64,000 bases of DNA from Meghimatium bilineatum. Its lineage: Eukaryota; Mollusca; Gastropoda; Stylommatophora; Philomycidae. Each line of letters opens with the position of its first letter. The first letter of the stretch is position 1. The stretch is from the NCBI GenBank assembly GCA_034231615.1, contig CM067311.1, positions 11,666,660 to 11,730,659 of the forward strand. Reading direction: 5' to 3'. Of the stretch, positions 32,196 to 43,432 are shown in pieces. The notes below the pieces were generated by a model. It did not search any database. It was not told the DNA's origin and saw only the letters and a list, made by a program, of their open reading frames with translations. The position numbers and the translations under genes were made by a program.

Positions 32196-33150
32196 TTATG
32201 TACACTTAGTATTTAAGTAATGTAGCTTTAAAAATCTCCTTATGTACACTTAGTATTTTGGTAAAGTACCTTGAAAATCTCGTTATGTACACTTAGTATT
32301 TTAGTAAAGTACCTTGAAAAATCTCGTTATGTACATTTAGTATATTGGTAAAGTATCTTTAAAAATCTCTTTATGTACACTTAGTATTTTGGTAAAGTAT
32401 CTTTAAAAATCTCTTTATGTACACTTAGTATTTTGGTAAAGTACCTTGAAAAATCTCGTTATGTACACTTAGCATTTTGGTAAAGTATCTTTAAAAATCT
32501 CTTTATGTACACTTAGTATTTTGATAAAGTATCTTTAAAAATCTCGTTATGTACACTTAGTATTTTGGTAAAGTATCTTTAAAAATCTCGTTATGTACAC
32601 TTAGTATTTTGGTAAAGTACCTTGAAAAATCTCGTTATGTACATTTAGTATATTGGTAAAGTATCTTTAAAAATCTCTTTATGTACACTTAGTATTTTGG
32701 TAAAGTACCTTGAAGTATCTCTTTATGTACACTTAGTATTTTGGTAAAGTACCTTGAAGTATCTCTTTATGTACACTTAGTATTTTGGTAAAGTACCTTG
32801 AAGTATCTCTTTATGTACACTTAGTATTTTGGTAAAGTACCTTGAAAAATCTCGTTATGTACACTTAGCATTTTGGTAAAGTATCTTTAAAAATCTCTTT
32901 ATGTACACTTAGTATTTTGGTAAAGTACCTTGAACTATCTCTTTATGTACACTTAGTATTTTGGTAAAGTACCTTGAACTATCTCTTTATGTACACTTAG
33001 TATTTTGGTAAAGTACCTTGAAGTATCTCTTTATGTACACTTAGTATTTTGGTAAAGTACCTTGAAGTATCTCTTTATGTACACTTAGTATTTTGGTAAA
33101 GTACCTTGAAGTATCTCTTTATGTACACTTAGTATTTTGGTAAAGCATTG
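32196..33150 (+). repeat. 44-45-bp minisatellite, about 21 copies
   Basis: The unit is TTATGTACACTTAGTATTTT GGTAAAGTACCTTGAAGTAT CTCT. Three 3' variants (CCTTGAAAAATCTCG, TCTTTAAAAATCTC, CCTTGAAGTATCTC) alternate on the left; the last type dominates on the right, so the right side was homogenised most recently. It ends about 55 bp before a SINE-B. Confidence 0.96.
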
Positions 33151-33206
33151 TGGCTTTATTTTTCAATTTGTAAACTTAAACTGTTACTTGAGTTCAGGTT
33201 ATTTTT

Positions 33207-33362
33207 CTTCTTCAGCGTGCATTCTCAAACTCCCGCATGATGTCTCTTGTAGTAGGACAACGGTTCTACTAGATTTCCATCAGGGTGTAGTCAAGAAAGT
33301 GGAAATTTGTTGTGTTTTTGTATTATTAGCACCATAGATCTGACACATTCGTCTTCTACGAA
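33207..33362 (-). repeat. SINE-B with probable target duplication
   Basis: AGTTCAGGTTATTTTT (33191-33206) and AGTTCTGGTTATATTTTT (33363-33380) flank a diverged 156-bp copy: TTCTTCTTCAGCG, CATTCTCAAACTCCCGCATG, TTCTACTAGATTTCCATC and the CGTCTTCTACG end. Confidence 0.85.
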
Positions 33363-33417
33363 AGTTCTGGTTATATTTTTTAAAATTAATTTTGTTAATT
33401 GGATTGATTAATCAATG

Positions 33418-33690
33418 GGGCAATTGATCGCGCTGACGTTTTGAACTCCTTACGAGATATAACACAAGAGAGTGGGACTTGTGTGGATGAGGATTACTTT
33501 TCAATGACTAGGATTAAAGATCAGGGATTGAAATATGGTGTTGCTAGAAGTGAACACTTTGGAGGGCGCAAAATAATGATGGTCAACCAGCATAGGACCG
33601 GCACTATCAGCTGAAGTGTAATGGCGGATTCACTCAAGGAGAGATCGGAGTAACTATGGACGTGTCCAGTTTGCAGTGATGATGATCTGA
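33418..33690 (+). pseudogene. I-like LINE C-terminal fragment
   Basis: The plus strand reads ADVLNSLRDITQESGTCVDE, DYFSMTRIKDQGLKYGVARS, EHFGGRKIMMVNQHRTGTIS, stop, SVMADSLKERSE, stop, LWTCPVC. This closely parallels residues 90-171 of the minus-strand copy at 16437-16952. Two stops in the last 30 codons show it is dead. RNase H is not included. Confidence 0.88.
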
Positions 33691-33747
33691 CGATTAACTA
33701 ACTAATCAATTTCTGGATTTTTATTATTACATCATTTTTTTTAAACT

Positions 33748-34240
33748 GCTGCCCTATTGTGACCGCACATATCACACGACTGCATGCATTGCTTCAGTAC
33801 TGCTTCCCTATTTTGACCGCACATCTTACATGACTGCATGCATTGCTTCAGTACTGCTACCCTATTTTGACCGCACATCTTACATGACTGCATGCATTGT
33901 TCCAGTACTGCTGCGCTATTTTGACCACACATATCACACGACTGCATGCATTGTTCCAGTACTGCTGCGCTATTTTGACCACACATATCACACGACTGCA
34001 TGCATTGTTCCAGTACTGCTGCGCTATTTTGACCACACATATCACACGACTGCATGCATTGTTCCAGTACTGCTGCGCTATTTTGACCGCACATCTCACA
34101 CGACTGCATGCATTGTTCCAGTACTGCTGCGCTATTTTGACCGCACATATCACACGACTGCATGCATTGTTCCAGTACTGCTGCGCTATTTTGACCGCAC
34201 ATCTCACACGACTGCATGCATTGCTTTAGTACTGATTTAG
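33748..34240 (+). repeat. 54-bp minisatellite, about 9 copies
   Basis: The unit is TTTTGACCGCACATCTCACA CGACTGCATGCATTGTTCCA GTACTGCTGCGCTA. 54 bp equals 18 codons, so frames are open on both strands; the minus frame repeats AVLEQCMQSCEMCGQNSA (Cys-rich). CpG and GCATGC sites are unusually frequent for the region. I treat the array as non-coding because every frame pattern follows from the unit and there is no gene context. Confidence 0.95.
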
Positions 34241-34324
34241 AGATTGTTAACATCCTAGTAGCAACAAATGAACAGCGAAAAAAGAATTTTTTTAAAATTA
34301 TCCCATATGTTGCCAGTGCCCAAA

Positions 34325-34580
34325 AGAAGAGTGACACTGCTATCTGTCAAGCATACTAAGACACAGTTAAGAAGGTTGTTATGGGTGTAGTTGGCTGTCC
34401 AATTCCATATAGGATTAAAGTGAAACAGAGGCCATGCTGAAGTCGGATGTGTTAAGCTGAAAGGCACGGATATCGTAACTAAGCTGTAAATAATCACACA
34501 TCGCATTCCGTTCTCCGGACTACATCCTGCTGACCTGCTGGACCTTGAGAACGAACACAGAAGAAGAACACAGAAGAATA
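34325..34580 (+). repeat. SINE-A copy, 5'-degenerate
   Basis: AAGGTTGTTATGGGTGTAGTT, CCATGCTGAAGTCGGATGTG, CGCATTCCGTTCTCCGGACT, ACATCCTGCTGACCTGCTGG, TTGAGAACGAACACAGAAG. The (AGA)n tail is at right, so the sense strand is plus. The core is decayed to CTAAGACACAGTTAAGAAGG. Confidence 0.85.
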
Positions 34581-35606
34581 AAAAGATATTCTTAAACGTA
34601 AAAAGTCATTAGAAAACTAGTTTAATTGGGAACATTCGCCAGAACAGCACCGCCTGTGCTCTGCTGCTGAGATCTTGCAATGTAAGAAAGAGATCCGAAC
34701 ACATGTGAACATTAAACAACAATTAGTGATTATAGTTCTAACAGATGAAATACCCCAAATAAAATCCAAAACAAAAACCCCAAAGATATCACCCTTCTAT
34801 TTCTCCTGTTGGGATATCACGTTCAGAGTCTAGTTTATGTCCATTGTACAACTGTTTAAACGCTCTTTGCTTTTGTACCCAAGCAAACCCTAGCATTACA
34901 AAGCCACGTATCAGATTGCACGATATAATATTTCCGCTAATAAGTTAATTTACAGGTATCGTACCAGGATGGGACCAACCCTTGGCGTACACCAAGAGAC
35001 AGGAAAATGGAAGATTAATTTGTTGTGTCACCAAACAATAAATCGTCTGTCGCGACTCTGGATGTAATTATAAAACCTGAAACGGATTTGGAAACGATAT
35101 GTCTAAATTAGAGTAACATTCATTATCATTTATTCAAGCGGCGATGATCTGTGCAAGGGAAAAAAATTATAAGTAGTTTTAACAAAACAAAGTGTCGTCT
35201 ATGAATAATTATCACTAGTAATGGTTATCAAAGCATTCAGGGGAAAAAAAGCTACTACATAATGGAAGCGGTCGTCCTGTATTTTCCATTGAATTCTTTG
35301 ACAACTTCACATGGATAAATAAAAAACCTTTGACAACTTTACCTGGATACACAAAAAACCTTAACTAACCATACTTTCCTATACGATGTACTAACCCTGT
35401 GAATGTTTGTTGTATGACAGTCTGCAGTATATAAATAGTGATCAACGAAAATCACGACAGTAATCTAAAAAAACAGGTTCGTTACGGGATAATGTGTTCA
35501 CACACATTCCAACTTTTTCAATATTAGGTTTGATTTCATACAGCTTCCGTGACGCTATCTAAAAAAAAAAGCAACCGTAACCATATGGGCCTGCTACCGA
35601 TCATTT
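34581..35606. other. No recognised feature
   Basis: Nothing recognised. A near-duplicate 'acaactt(c/t)ac(a/c)tggata-aaaaacctt' occurs twice at 35300-35362. Confidence 0.35.
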
Positions 35607-35697
35607 GATCTGCGCGCAACGCACTGAGAGGTCCCCACTTCCCAAGGGACTTCCAGAGGAGGGAGAACGAGGGCTCTCGGTGCGTTGCGCTCAGATC
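35607..35697. repeat. GC-rich inverted repeat, 24-bp arms
   Basis: Arms GATCTGCGCGCAACGCACTG+AGAG (35607-35630) and CTCTCGGTGCGTTGCGCTCA+GATC (35674-35697) pair with two mismatches. The loop of about 43 nt is GC-rich. The function is unknown; it could be the end pair of a small element. Confidence 0.8.
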
Positions 35698-36510
35698 GAT
35701 GGATGCTGCATTGTATGCGACTTTGGTGAAAGTTTGCTTCGTTAAATATATCGTATTGGTTTGTTTCGTTAAAGGCGTTCACACATTAACCCGAACAGTA
35801 AAAAGAAGAACGCAACGAATGAAGCTCTTATTAATTCTGTGCAGAGGTCTTCTACCGTCGGGGGTCTCATTTATTGTGTAACATACATGGCCGGACGGAA
35901 GATCTAGTATATAGATAAGACAGGGAAGACGTGAATTTTGAAGTTCAAACTCCTTCACTTTTAGAACATGTCCGGGGGTGCAAAGAGAACGCAATGCTCT
36001 AGGCGGACCCAGGGTTAGCAGATAACCAAGATCGCAAATGTACCTCCACGCGGTGCACCCTGGAAACATAAATACAGCAGCTCGAGCTGATTCTGGCCAA
36101 ATCTTTTGTGGATCGTGTACTAGAATGTGGAGGCAGCAGATAGAAAGAGATTTGACTGCACAAGAGACAGACAATATCTCTGACACCACCAGCATCACCA
36201 CATATAGCGACACTGTCGACATACAGTGAAGCTAGTCAGTCCAGTCCGAACATTGGAGGGGCGGCCAATGTAAAATGCACGTAAAGGTAGATGCATGGCG
36301 AGAGACAAATCGATTTTATACCGAGTACAATGAAACAATGAAAGGGCAGAACAGCGCTAGAGGGAAGCGTGAACTGCAAATAGAAAGTGAAAAGTCCCTA
36401 GGAAAGGGGAACTACAAGCTCCGTCAGCTCGAGTCGAGCGTCTAGTTACATGTGTTCCTTACAGGCAGCGACCCAGACCCATTCATTGGCGTTTGGTAAA
36501 GCAAGAAGAC
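35698..36510. other. GC-richer DNA, no gene recognised
   Basis: Composition is clearly less AT-rich than the neighbours. Frames at 35779-36229 on both strands lack recognisable domains. Possible host promoter or exon material cannot be excluded from sequence alone. Confidence 0.3.
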
Positions 36511-36825
36511 CTAATCCAACTCTAATGTCGAGCCTTCCTAAACCGGAAATATGCTCGCGAAGAGAAAGGGTTCTGTACCCGATGGGCTTAGGCAAGAAAG
36601 GGACAACAATGGTAGTCCTGGCCCAACTCTACTGTCACGGTTTCCTATACCGGAAGTACACTTGCAGAGAGAAAGGGTTCCGTACCCGATGGGCTCAGGC
36701 ACAAAAGGGACAACGATTTAGCCCTGGCCCAACTCTACTGTCAGGTTTTCCTACACCGGAAATACACTTGAAGAGAGAAAGGGTTCAGTACCTGATGGGC
36801 GCATGCGCTATTGGGACAAGGACGC
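36511..36825 (+). repeat. ~107-bp tandem repeat, three diverged copies
   Basis: Each copy has CCAACTCTAC-TGTC, TTTCCTA-ACCGGAAATACAC, AGAGAGAAAGGGTTC-GTACC, CGATGGGCTCAGGC and AAAGGGACAACGATT, starting near 36514, 36624 and 36728. A further partial echo (GAAACGGTTCAGTACCCAAT, GGGCACAGGCACA) is at 36988-37018. Frames on both strands across it follow the repeat. Confidence 0.85.
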
Positions 36826-37497
36826 TCAGCTCGAGAACGCCTTGCTCTCAAACGCGTGGTGTGAGACTCAAACTTGGATAAGGGGTACACGATGTCGGTG
36901 TATGACACCTCGGCTAAGAGGGCGAAAGAGCCAGGGTCCAAATCCTCTGTTGAGTTCTTCCCCTAAGGAACCAGGCTCACGGATGAGAAACGGTTCAGTA
37001 CCCAATGGGCACAGGCACAGCACACCCAATTACACGAGGCAAGTTCATAGACAGTGGAACACCTCGTGCGAGTCAGACGAGAGCAAAAATCATCTGGGCG
37101 AAGAGTCGCCACTACGCGTGCCTGGAGACAGATATAGAGGCTGTCACAGGCTAAGCGTAGCCCACCCAAATTGTCGAGGCATGCCGAAATTGGATGTGCT
37201 AGGCCTACAAGGCGCATAACGGTGGCACAACGTAATCACGCTCCCGGCGGAAACCGCACGGATATCCGTGATGGTTACAATGGAGCGAACGCAAAACAAA
37301 CAAACAAACAGAACATGTCCGCAGACGAGAGGGGAGGGGGAGTTTGAAGGTTGTAGTGTTCTACATCCACCCCTGTAAGAAATCAACACGACTTTGAGAA
37401 TTTAACTGAAATGTTGGTAACCCAAACCCCTCCGGGGGTACAGATCACTCAAGTTTATAGAAGAAAACAAAATATAGACACTTTTCAGGCGGACGAT
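36826..37497. other. GC-richer DNA, no gene recognised
   Basis: Contains an (AAAC)n patch at 37285-37308. The 138-residue plus frame at 36803-37219 overlaps the tandem repeat and has no domain I can name. Confidence 0.3.
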
Positions 37498-37520
37498 AGA
37501 AGAAGAAGAAGAAGAAGAGT
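37498..37520 (+). repeat. (GAA)n microsatellite
   Basis: AGAAGAAGAAGAAGAAGAAG run. It could be a relic SINE tail, but no SINE body is attached. Confidence 0.85.
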
Positions 37521-38436
37521 ATTTGTCCATTAAGTTTTTGAGAAGCTGAAGCCACGAGTATTTTAAGATTTCATTGCTACCTCAACATGTTTTTGTGAAT
37601 TATGTTTTGTGAATTTTGTTTTGGGAATTTTGTTTTGTTTGCATGAAAGACTTAGGATAACATCAGACATGTTCATTCGATACCGCAGGCGGTATTAGAA
37701 GACCTTCGAACAAAATTAATTAGGACCCCCATTTGTTACGTTAATGATTAATGTTGGACTTTCAGGAGGTCACTATATATATATTTGATGTAGCCTTGCC
37801 TTTTTTTGGGGCATGCTATTCCAAGTATATAGTGATCAACAGAATGCTCAACAATAGTGAAAAACGTATCGAATGAGATCCTAATTAATTCTGTTGGAAA
37901 GTCTTTATCAGAAAGGGTCATTGTTCACTACCAGACCACAATCAGGACCAATTGTGTACTTTAAAACAGGCGTAATGTAGAATATGGGAAGATCAAGAAT
38001 GTGAGGCTTGCAAATCCCATGTTGTCTCGTACCATCATGGAGAGCTCATGCGATTTGACAGCCTGGAATTAATCAAACATGAAGAGAGGATTTGATTAAC
38101 GGGTTTCATGGTGTCCGCTCTTTATTTTTTAATCTTTACTTCTCATTACAACCCAAACCTTTTATAGGAATTACACTGTTTCAGTTATCCGAAAGAAAGT
38201 GAGAAGAAGAGAAATATAATATGTTGTAGAGTGAATGAATGAATAGCGAAGAATGAATTTAATTGAGACACATGGAGGAAAGAATTATGACAATACGACC
38301 TGCCATTTATATTGTAAATGTCAACTAAGGAGGAGGGGGGTTAGGATTGGGGTCGCCTTTCCTATCACATTGTTAGCATATATTTTTCAGGATGCAACCA
38401 TTAGCATCTCGTTTTGTTGGCTTTCTTGTCTGAAGT
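37521..38436. other. No recognised feature
   Basis: Short repetition of 'gtgaattatgttttgtgaattttgttttg' at 37594-37640; nothing else. Confidence 0.35.
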
Positions 38437-38530
38437 TTTGGTCTTTATCAAGAATGACGTTTGATCGAAACGTCGATCCTGTGCATTGTTCCATGCACTT
38501 CTATTTAACCCTTTTAATATATTTTCTAAT
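38437..38530 (+). repeat. Penelope-like terminal fragment, subfamily 3
   Basis: TCTTTATCAAGAATGACGTTT then GATCGAAACGTCGATCCTGTG and a TGCATTGTTCCATGCA inverted word. The GATCGAAACGTC block is the Penelope-end motif, here within ACGTTTGATCGAAACGT, which is itself nearly palindromic. Confidence 0.5.
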
Positions 38531-38851
38531 AGTCATCTCCCATACGGTGCACACTTTTGCTACAGTATACCGTTCACGAATCACAGACTTCAGTAAACGT
38601 TCTACGACACACACATTTTATGTGTATTTCTTGAATCTGGCATCATTGATCTGATCGATGAATACCAGGTATTGATCGCTATCTCACCTGTAGGAATATT
38701 ATTACTCAGCGGGGCTGTTTATTGATCACGTGGAATGGGTTAAAATAACGTGTGCTTATCTTATACGTGTCCATGTTGACCACGGTGTATTAATGTATGG
38801 ACTACTTGAGATGGGACTTTTTCGGAGCCTAAGAAGTTATGTAGATGAAAT

Positions 38852-39116
38852 CTTTTTCTTCGAACGTTCTCAAACTCCTGCAGATTATCAGGATGTAGTC
38901 CGGAGAACGGAATGCGTTTTGTCATGGTTTACAGCATTGCTGCGATATCTGCGCCTTTCGGCCTGACACATCTGACTTCAGCATGGCTTTGGGTCACTCA
39001 GATGGGACAGCCAACTCCATCCCATAACCTCCTTAGTCGCCTTTTACGACATGCGTGGAAGGTAAACAGTGTTGCTATTCTTTGCTCCCGTTTCGGGCCC
39101 CGGCAACACACGGGCG
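38852..39116 (-). repeat. SINE-A, youngest full-length copy, 13-bp target duplication
   Basis: ATGTAGATGAAAT (38839-38851) and ATGTGGATGAAAT (39117-39129) flank it with one difference. Sense (minus) strand begins CGCCCGTGTGTTGCCGGGG, has TGTCGTAAAAGGCGACTAA near the centre, and ends in a short GAAGAA-type tail. A 20-odd-bp internal deletion removes the 'gaccctatatgggat' segment seen at 6335-6620. Confidence 0.94.
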
Positions 39117-39189
39117 ATGTGGATGAAATGAAACGAATCACACAATTAGTTCATTAACGCATCTAGTGCCATAAACTGATGACTGAAGT

Positions 39190-39405
39190 ACGATGATGAA
39201 GATGATGATGACGATAGTAATCCTGGCAATGATAATGATGACGATGTTGATGATAATGATGACGATGATGATGGTGGTGCTGATAATGATGACGACGACG
39301 ATAATGATAAGAATGGTGATGACAATGATGACAAAGATGATTATGATGATGATGATGATGATGATGATTGTGGTGATGATAATGATACCAATGATGATGA
39401 AATAG
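39190..39405 (+). repeat. (ATG/GATGAC)n microsatellite
   Basis: An interrupted ATGATG/ATAATG run; the longest pure run is ATGATGATGATGATGATG near 39345-39368. Frames on both strands are artefacts (Met-rich, His-rich and Ser-rich readings). Confidence 0.95.
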
Positions 39406-39689
39406 TCTATTGAGCTGTGAGAAGGTAGTTCTTGACAGTCTACAGCATTTCTGACAATAAGGTTCAGTGTCTGAAAAGTATGGTTGTGTTACAGATAGGG
39501 GGCAGGGCTTATGGATGTACGTTTGGTACCAGAAGAGTGCATACCAGTAAAGCAGGACCCCATGATCATGATAGGACCCCATGATAGAAGACCTATGTAC
39601 AGAAATAATTATGACTTCATTCGTTACGTTTGTAAATTATTTTTGTGATTTTCGTTAATCACTATTTATATCCGTTTTTATTTAAATTG

Positions 39690-39900
39690 ATATAATTTTG
39701 ATATATATTTATGCTGGTGTACAAGAACCATTGCTTTCAATAGTTAAACAGCGAAAACTAGAATGGTTTGGACATCTATGCAGGCATGATTCCTGGTCCA
39801 AAAATACTGCAGGGAACTGTCGAAGAGGGAAGAAGCAGAGGAGGGCAAATAAACAAATGGACAGACAACATCACGGAATGGACAGGACACGATTTTTTTT
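39690..39900 (+). pseudogene. LINE C-terminal fragment
   Basis: The plus strand reads GVQEPLLSIVKQRKLEWFGH then LCRHDSWSKN, a frameshifted GR-type segment and KQMDRQHHGMDRT. PLL-x-x-VK-x-RKLxWFGH is diagnostic of LINE tails. It is interrupted by one frameshift near 39805. Confidence 0.8.
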
Positions 39901-40383
39901 CACTCCTTCACATCGCTGAAGATAAAAATCGCTGAAGATAACAATCGCTGAAGGGCTGTGTGCTGAAGAACCATTATGGTACCCATACGACTCTCACGGG
40001 TTACAGGTGTTACTCATTCATACCAAAAATAGCACAGGTCGATCACCGAAGAGGACAGAAATGATTAAAATGGGCCATCCAGTTCTTGTTTAAGTAAATA
40101 TTCTATTGAGAGATATTATAGTACTGTCAAGATCATGGCGTAGCATATGAAGGTGAACGATGGTGAGGTATGTCAGGTGTATGTAGTTTGTAAATGTAGT
40201 ACATTGTTAATTATTACGAAATAGGTATCACCCTAATCCTGTTTGCGATGATACACGCGAGAATACAGGAAGATGGAAGGGAATTTGTGGTCAAGGTGGA
40301 CAAAATATAAAATGCACATATTCATATTGCTCGAATTATTACAGTGAAACCAACGTGCACATATGTTGTTGTTGGTCCATCAC

Positions 40384-41060
40384 ATGATGATGATGATGAC
40401 CATTTGTTACATCCAATTACGAAATTCAATTACAGCTATGTTCATGACAACGTTTCAAATTTCGTATATTTGGGAAGCAAGATAACAGCAGACAGGGATG
40501 ACAACTCAGAAATCAAGACTCGAATCGCTCTCGCCTCCAACACCTTTAACAAACTCTCAAACATCTGGTGATCGAAGATCTCAAGTAAACACATCAAACT
40601 GCGACTATTCAATGCAAGTGTGATTCCATCATTGACATATGGAAATGAAAGTTCGAAATCTACCGCAATAATGGATAAGAAGTTAGTTGCCTTCGAGAAT
40701 TGATGCCTCAGAAAAATCACAAATACTAATTGGAAAGACTTCAAATCAAACGACATACTAAGAGAGGAGACAAAACAAGAATACGTGACGAGCATCATCA
40801 GAAAACGCCGCTGGACATACATCGGCCACGTACTTAGAAAGAAGGAAGACAGAATTCCACGACAAGACTTCACGTGGACAACAGACGGGAAAAGGAAAAC
40901 AGGGAAGACCAAAAACAATGATCATAAGAACATTTATGAATGAACGAAAATCAACAGGCATAAATACACAAGACCAAAATTCCTAACAACTGACCGACAG
41001 GCATGGAGAACTATGACATTCGCCCTATGTGCCAAACTTGGCATTAGAGGAACTGACTGA
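40384..41060 (+). pseudogene. LINE C-terminal fragment, ~220 codons
   Basis: Plus strand: YVHDNVSNFVYLGSKITADR, DDNSEIKTRIALASNTFNKL, SNIW, stop, HIKLRLFNASVIPSLTYGNE, LVAFEN, stop, CLRKITNTNWKDFKSNDILR, RRWTYIGHVLRKKEDRIPRQ, and after a frameshift LTTDRQAWRTMTFALCAKLG. This covers the region from after the reverse transcriptase palm to the C-terminus. At least two stops and one frameshift. It is preceded by a TGATGATGATGA tract. Confidence 0.88.
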
Positions 41061-42519
41061 CTATGTCCATGACTACGAGTCCGTAGATGCCTAACAAGCC
41101 TTATTCAAGCCGATAATGTCCTTGGACAGTCCGGGCTTGGTATAACAAGTGTAGACGGTTTTGAGTCTATCCGTAACTTTCTCTCTGCTCTTCGCTGTTG
41201 AACTGCAGCATTTCTCCTCTTTTCGCGATGTGTCCTTTTTTAGTGTAGAGCGCGATATAGATATATTTTGTGCATGTTCTTACCGTGTATCTTGGGCTAC
41301 TGGTCTTGCACATCTATAGTCACAATTGAGGAACTGCAGGTTTAGGAAACATAACAGAACACAGGAATGATAACAATAACATGACATAAAAATGCTGACG
41401 TCTGAAACATCACCTTATTTTATGACAAAATAAATGTTATAATAAAAGGAAGACTGAAAGCACAAAGATGAAACCACATAAAAACTAATTTTTTGTTTTA
41501 TTTTGAACTATATTATATGCAACAACTATCCATTTTTTTGTTTTATCTAAAATATGCTAAAACTACACTATAGAAGAATTATCACAAGTATTACTAATAT
41601 GTAATATAGAGCTGAACTTTGAACCCAATGATATGACATAACGAACAAGTGGCATAGGTAATAATCTAGCACTCCCACGAGATTATATCTTCATCAACAT
41701 CATTATCATTAAAATTATCATCATCACCATCATCTACTATGGTAATGCGTTGGTCTTCTACTTATCTGCCTGATCGAATACATCTTAGAAACGTTTCATG
41801 GCGTAACAAAATTGTTTCCAATGGTATTTATTGCATCTGTTACTCCAGTACGAAACACACGCATTCGTCAAAATCGTCAGCGCTATTTACACCATCGTGT
41901 TAAACTTAGCAAACCAATTGAAGTCATTGATTCATTAGCTTGTATTTTCTGCGTGATTCACTCCACCTCAATAAAAGACGAATGTTCTTCTCTCAATCAT
42001 AGTGACAACCAAATAAAGCCACCGGAGGAGATACCCTCTACAGTTAACCCCAGTAATACGAAAGTACATTGCATCATTCTGTTTGGATTCAGGATTTCCT
42101 TCTACACCAGGCTCGATAATAAATTAAATCCCAGACTTGTCTATTGAAGGGAGTCGTTTACATTTTCTCCGACTTGTGGGTGTAACCAGGACATAATGAA
42201 AACGTTTGTTGTACATGGATAGAACTGCAGGAAATTGTCATAAATTTACCAGACGATAATAAGGGTGAACAACATTGCGTGACATCAAGGGGAACGTTTG
42301 TAGTTAATCCTGTTTAGTTATGTATTTTTCTTCTAATGATAGCTTGCTTTAGACCCTTTCCAACATTTATGACAACAAATGTTGCATGGCACTAAGCGAT
42401 GTACAAGAGATTCACATCAAATTGAGATCAGTAAAAAGTTACGTTTTTACCGAAGTGTCTTGACTAGATTGGTTGTATATTTATATTTAAATATAACAAA
42501 AGCTGGAATATAGTGTTTC
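41061..42519. other. No gene recognised; small ATC-rich microsatellite
   Basis: CATCATTATC-type repetition at 41690-41735. The 111-residue plus frame 41812-42147 has no domain and normal AT-rich composition; I leave it uncalled. Confidence 0.35.
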
Positions 42520-42632
42520 AAGATAAACAAAAATAAGTAGATGTGTTATAAAAATAAAACATAAAACAACCTAACAACAAGATACAGACATTAGACGTTT
42601 CGACTGAAAATCCTTTATCATAGTGTTTCGTA
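42520..42632 (-). repeat. Penelope-like terminal fragment, subfamily 1
   Basis: The sense (minus) strand reads TATGATAAAGGATTTTCAG, GTCGAAACGTCTAATGTCTG, TATCTTGTTGTTAGGTTG, TTTTATGTTTTATTTTT and CACATCTACTTATTTTTGT, matching 60333-60430 with about 15 percent divergence by eye. Confidence 0.72.
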
Positions 42633-43017
42633 CATCGATATAGTGTTTCGATTGATATCAATTGTAGAGATTAGATACACGATACATTTATAATTGACAT
42701 ATTGTATATGCTACATAAGCGATTTGTTTTCTCATCCATACAATCTCATTAAATTCATTATTGTCGTGTAATAAGCGCATGTAACAGTAAAAACGGTTTA
42801 AAGTCAATAGTAACACTACTATAGCATAGAAAGTTAACTAGAACATACAATAAAAGCACGCAGACACGCTGAAAGACAGAAAACTTTTGGAATGAAATGT
42901 ATAATTATGGGAAACATTTAAAAACTGGTTAGAATTAACGGTATTATGATCGCAGGCCAATCCCTGTTGCGCCAATTAATGTCAACTTGTGTGATTATTT
43001 CCCTTGACTATGGTTAT
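42633..43017. other. No recognised feature
   Basis: Nothing recognised. Confidence 0.35.
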
Positions 43018-43235
43018 CAGTTTATGTTTTTTTTATCTATTGTCTGCCCCAATGAATGATGGTTGATCGCATTCACACTTACCGTTAAGCGTAGGGATGG
43101 GAGCTTAAGCTGTCGTTGCAAGGCCAGATGTGTCGCAGGGGTTGCATTTAGTCCGTGTTTGTTCAAGGCTATCTTGATGTTTTCTATCCACCGTTTTCTT
43201 GGTCTAGCTTTGGCTTTATGTTTATCATTCATTAA
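43018..43235 (-). pseudogene. LINE C-terminal fragment (family C)
   Basis: Minus strand: MNDKHKAKARPRKRWIENIK, IALNKHGLNATPATHLALQR, QLKLPSLRLTVSVNAINHHS. This is the same tail as 7440-7765 and 58190-58640, uninterrupted over 71 codons but lacking everything upstream. Confidence 0.82.
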
Positions 43236-43354
43236 TTTAAATATAATTATATTTAAGGTTAGAGGATCAGTTATTTAAAACATAGCTAACCCTAACCCAT
43301 AACCCTTACACTAAAAATCGAATATTTAAACTAATGATTGATTATTTATTGATC

Positions 43355-43432
43355 ATCATCATTAGGTGCCATGCCGGCCGGCGCAGGCTTTCATGACTCT
43401 CCATAGCTCTCTATCTCTAGTATTATTTATCG
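43355..43432 (-). pseudogene. RTE-like LINE 3' end
   Basis: Minus strand: NNTRDRELWRVMKACAGRHGT, stop, then an ATGATGATGATC-like tail read at 43356-43366. Same terminus as 9592-9725 and 51786-52387. Confidence 0.75.

Noticed and set aside
41812..42147. 111-residue plus frame considered as a possible exon
   Set aside because: No recognisable domain, no clear splice sites, no related sequence nearby; evidence too weak.
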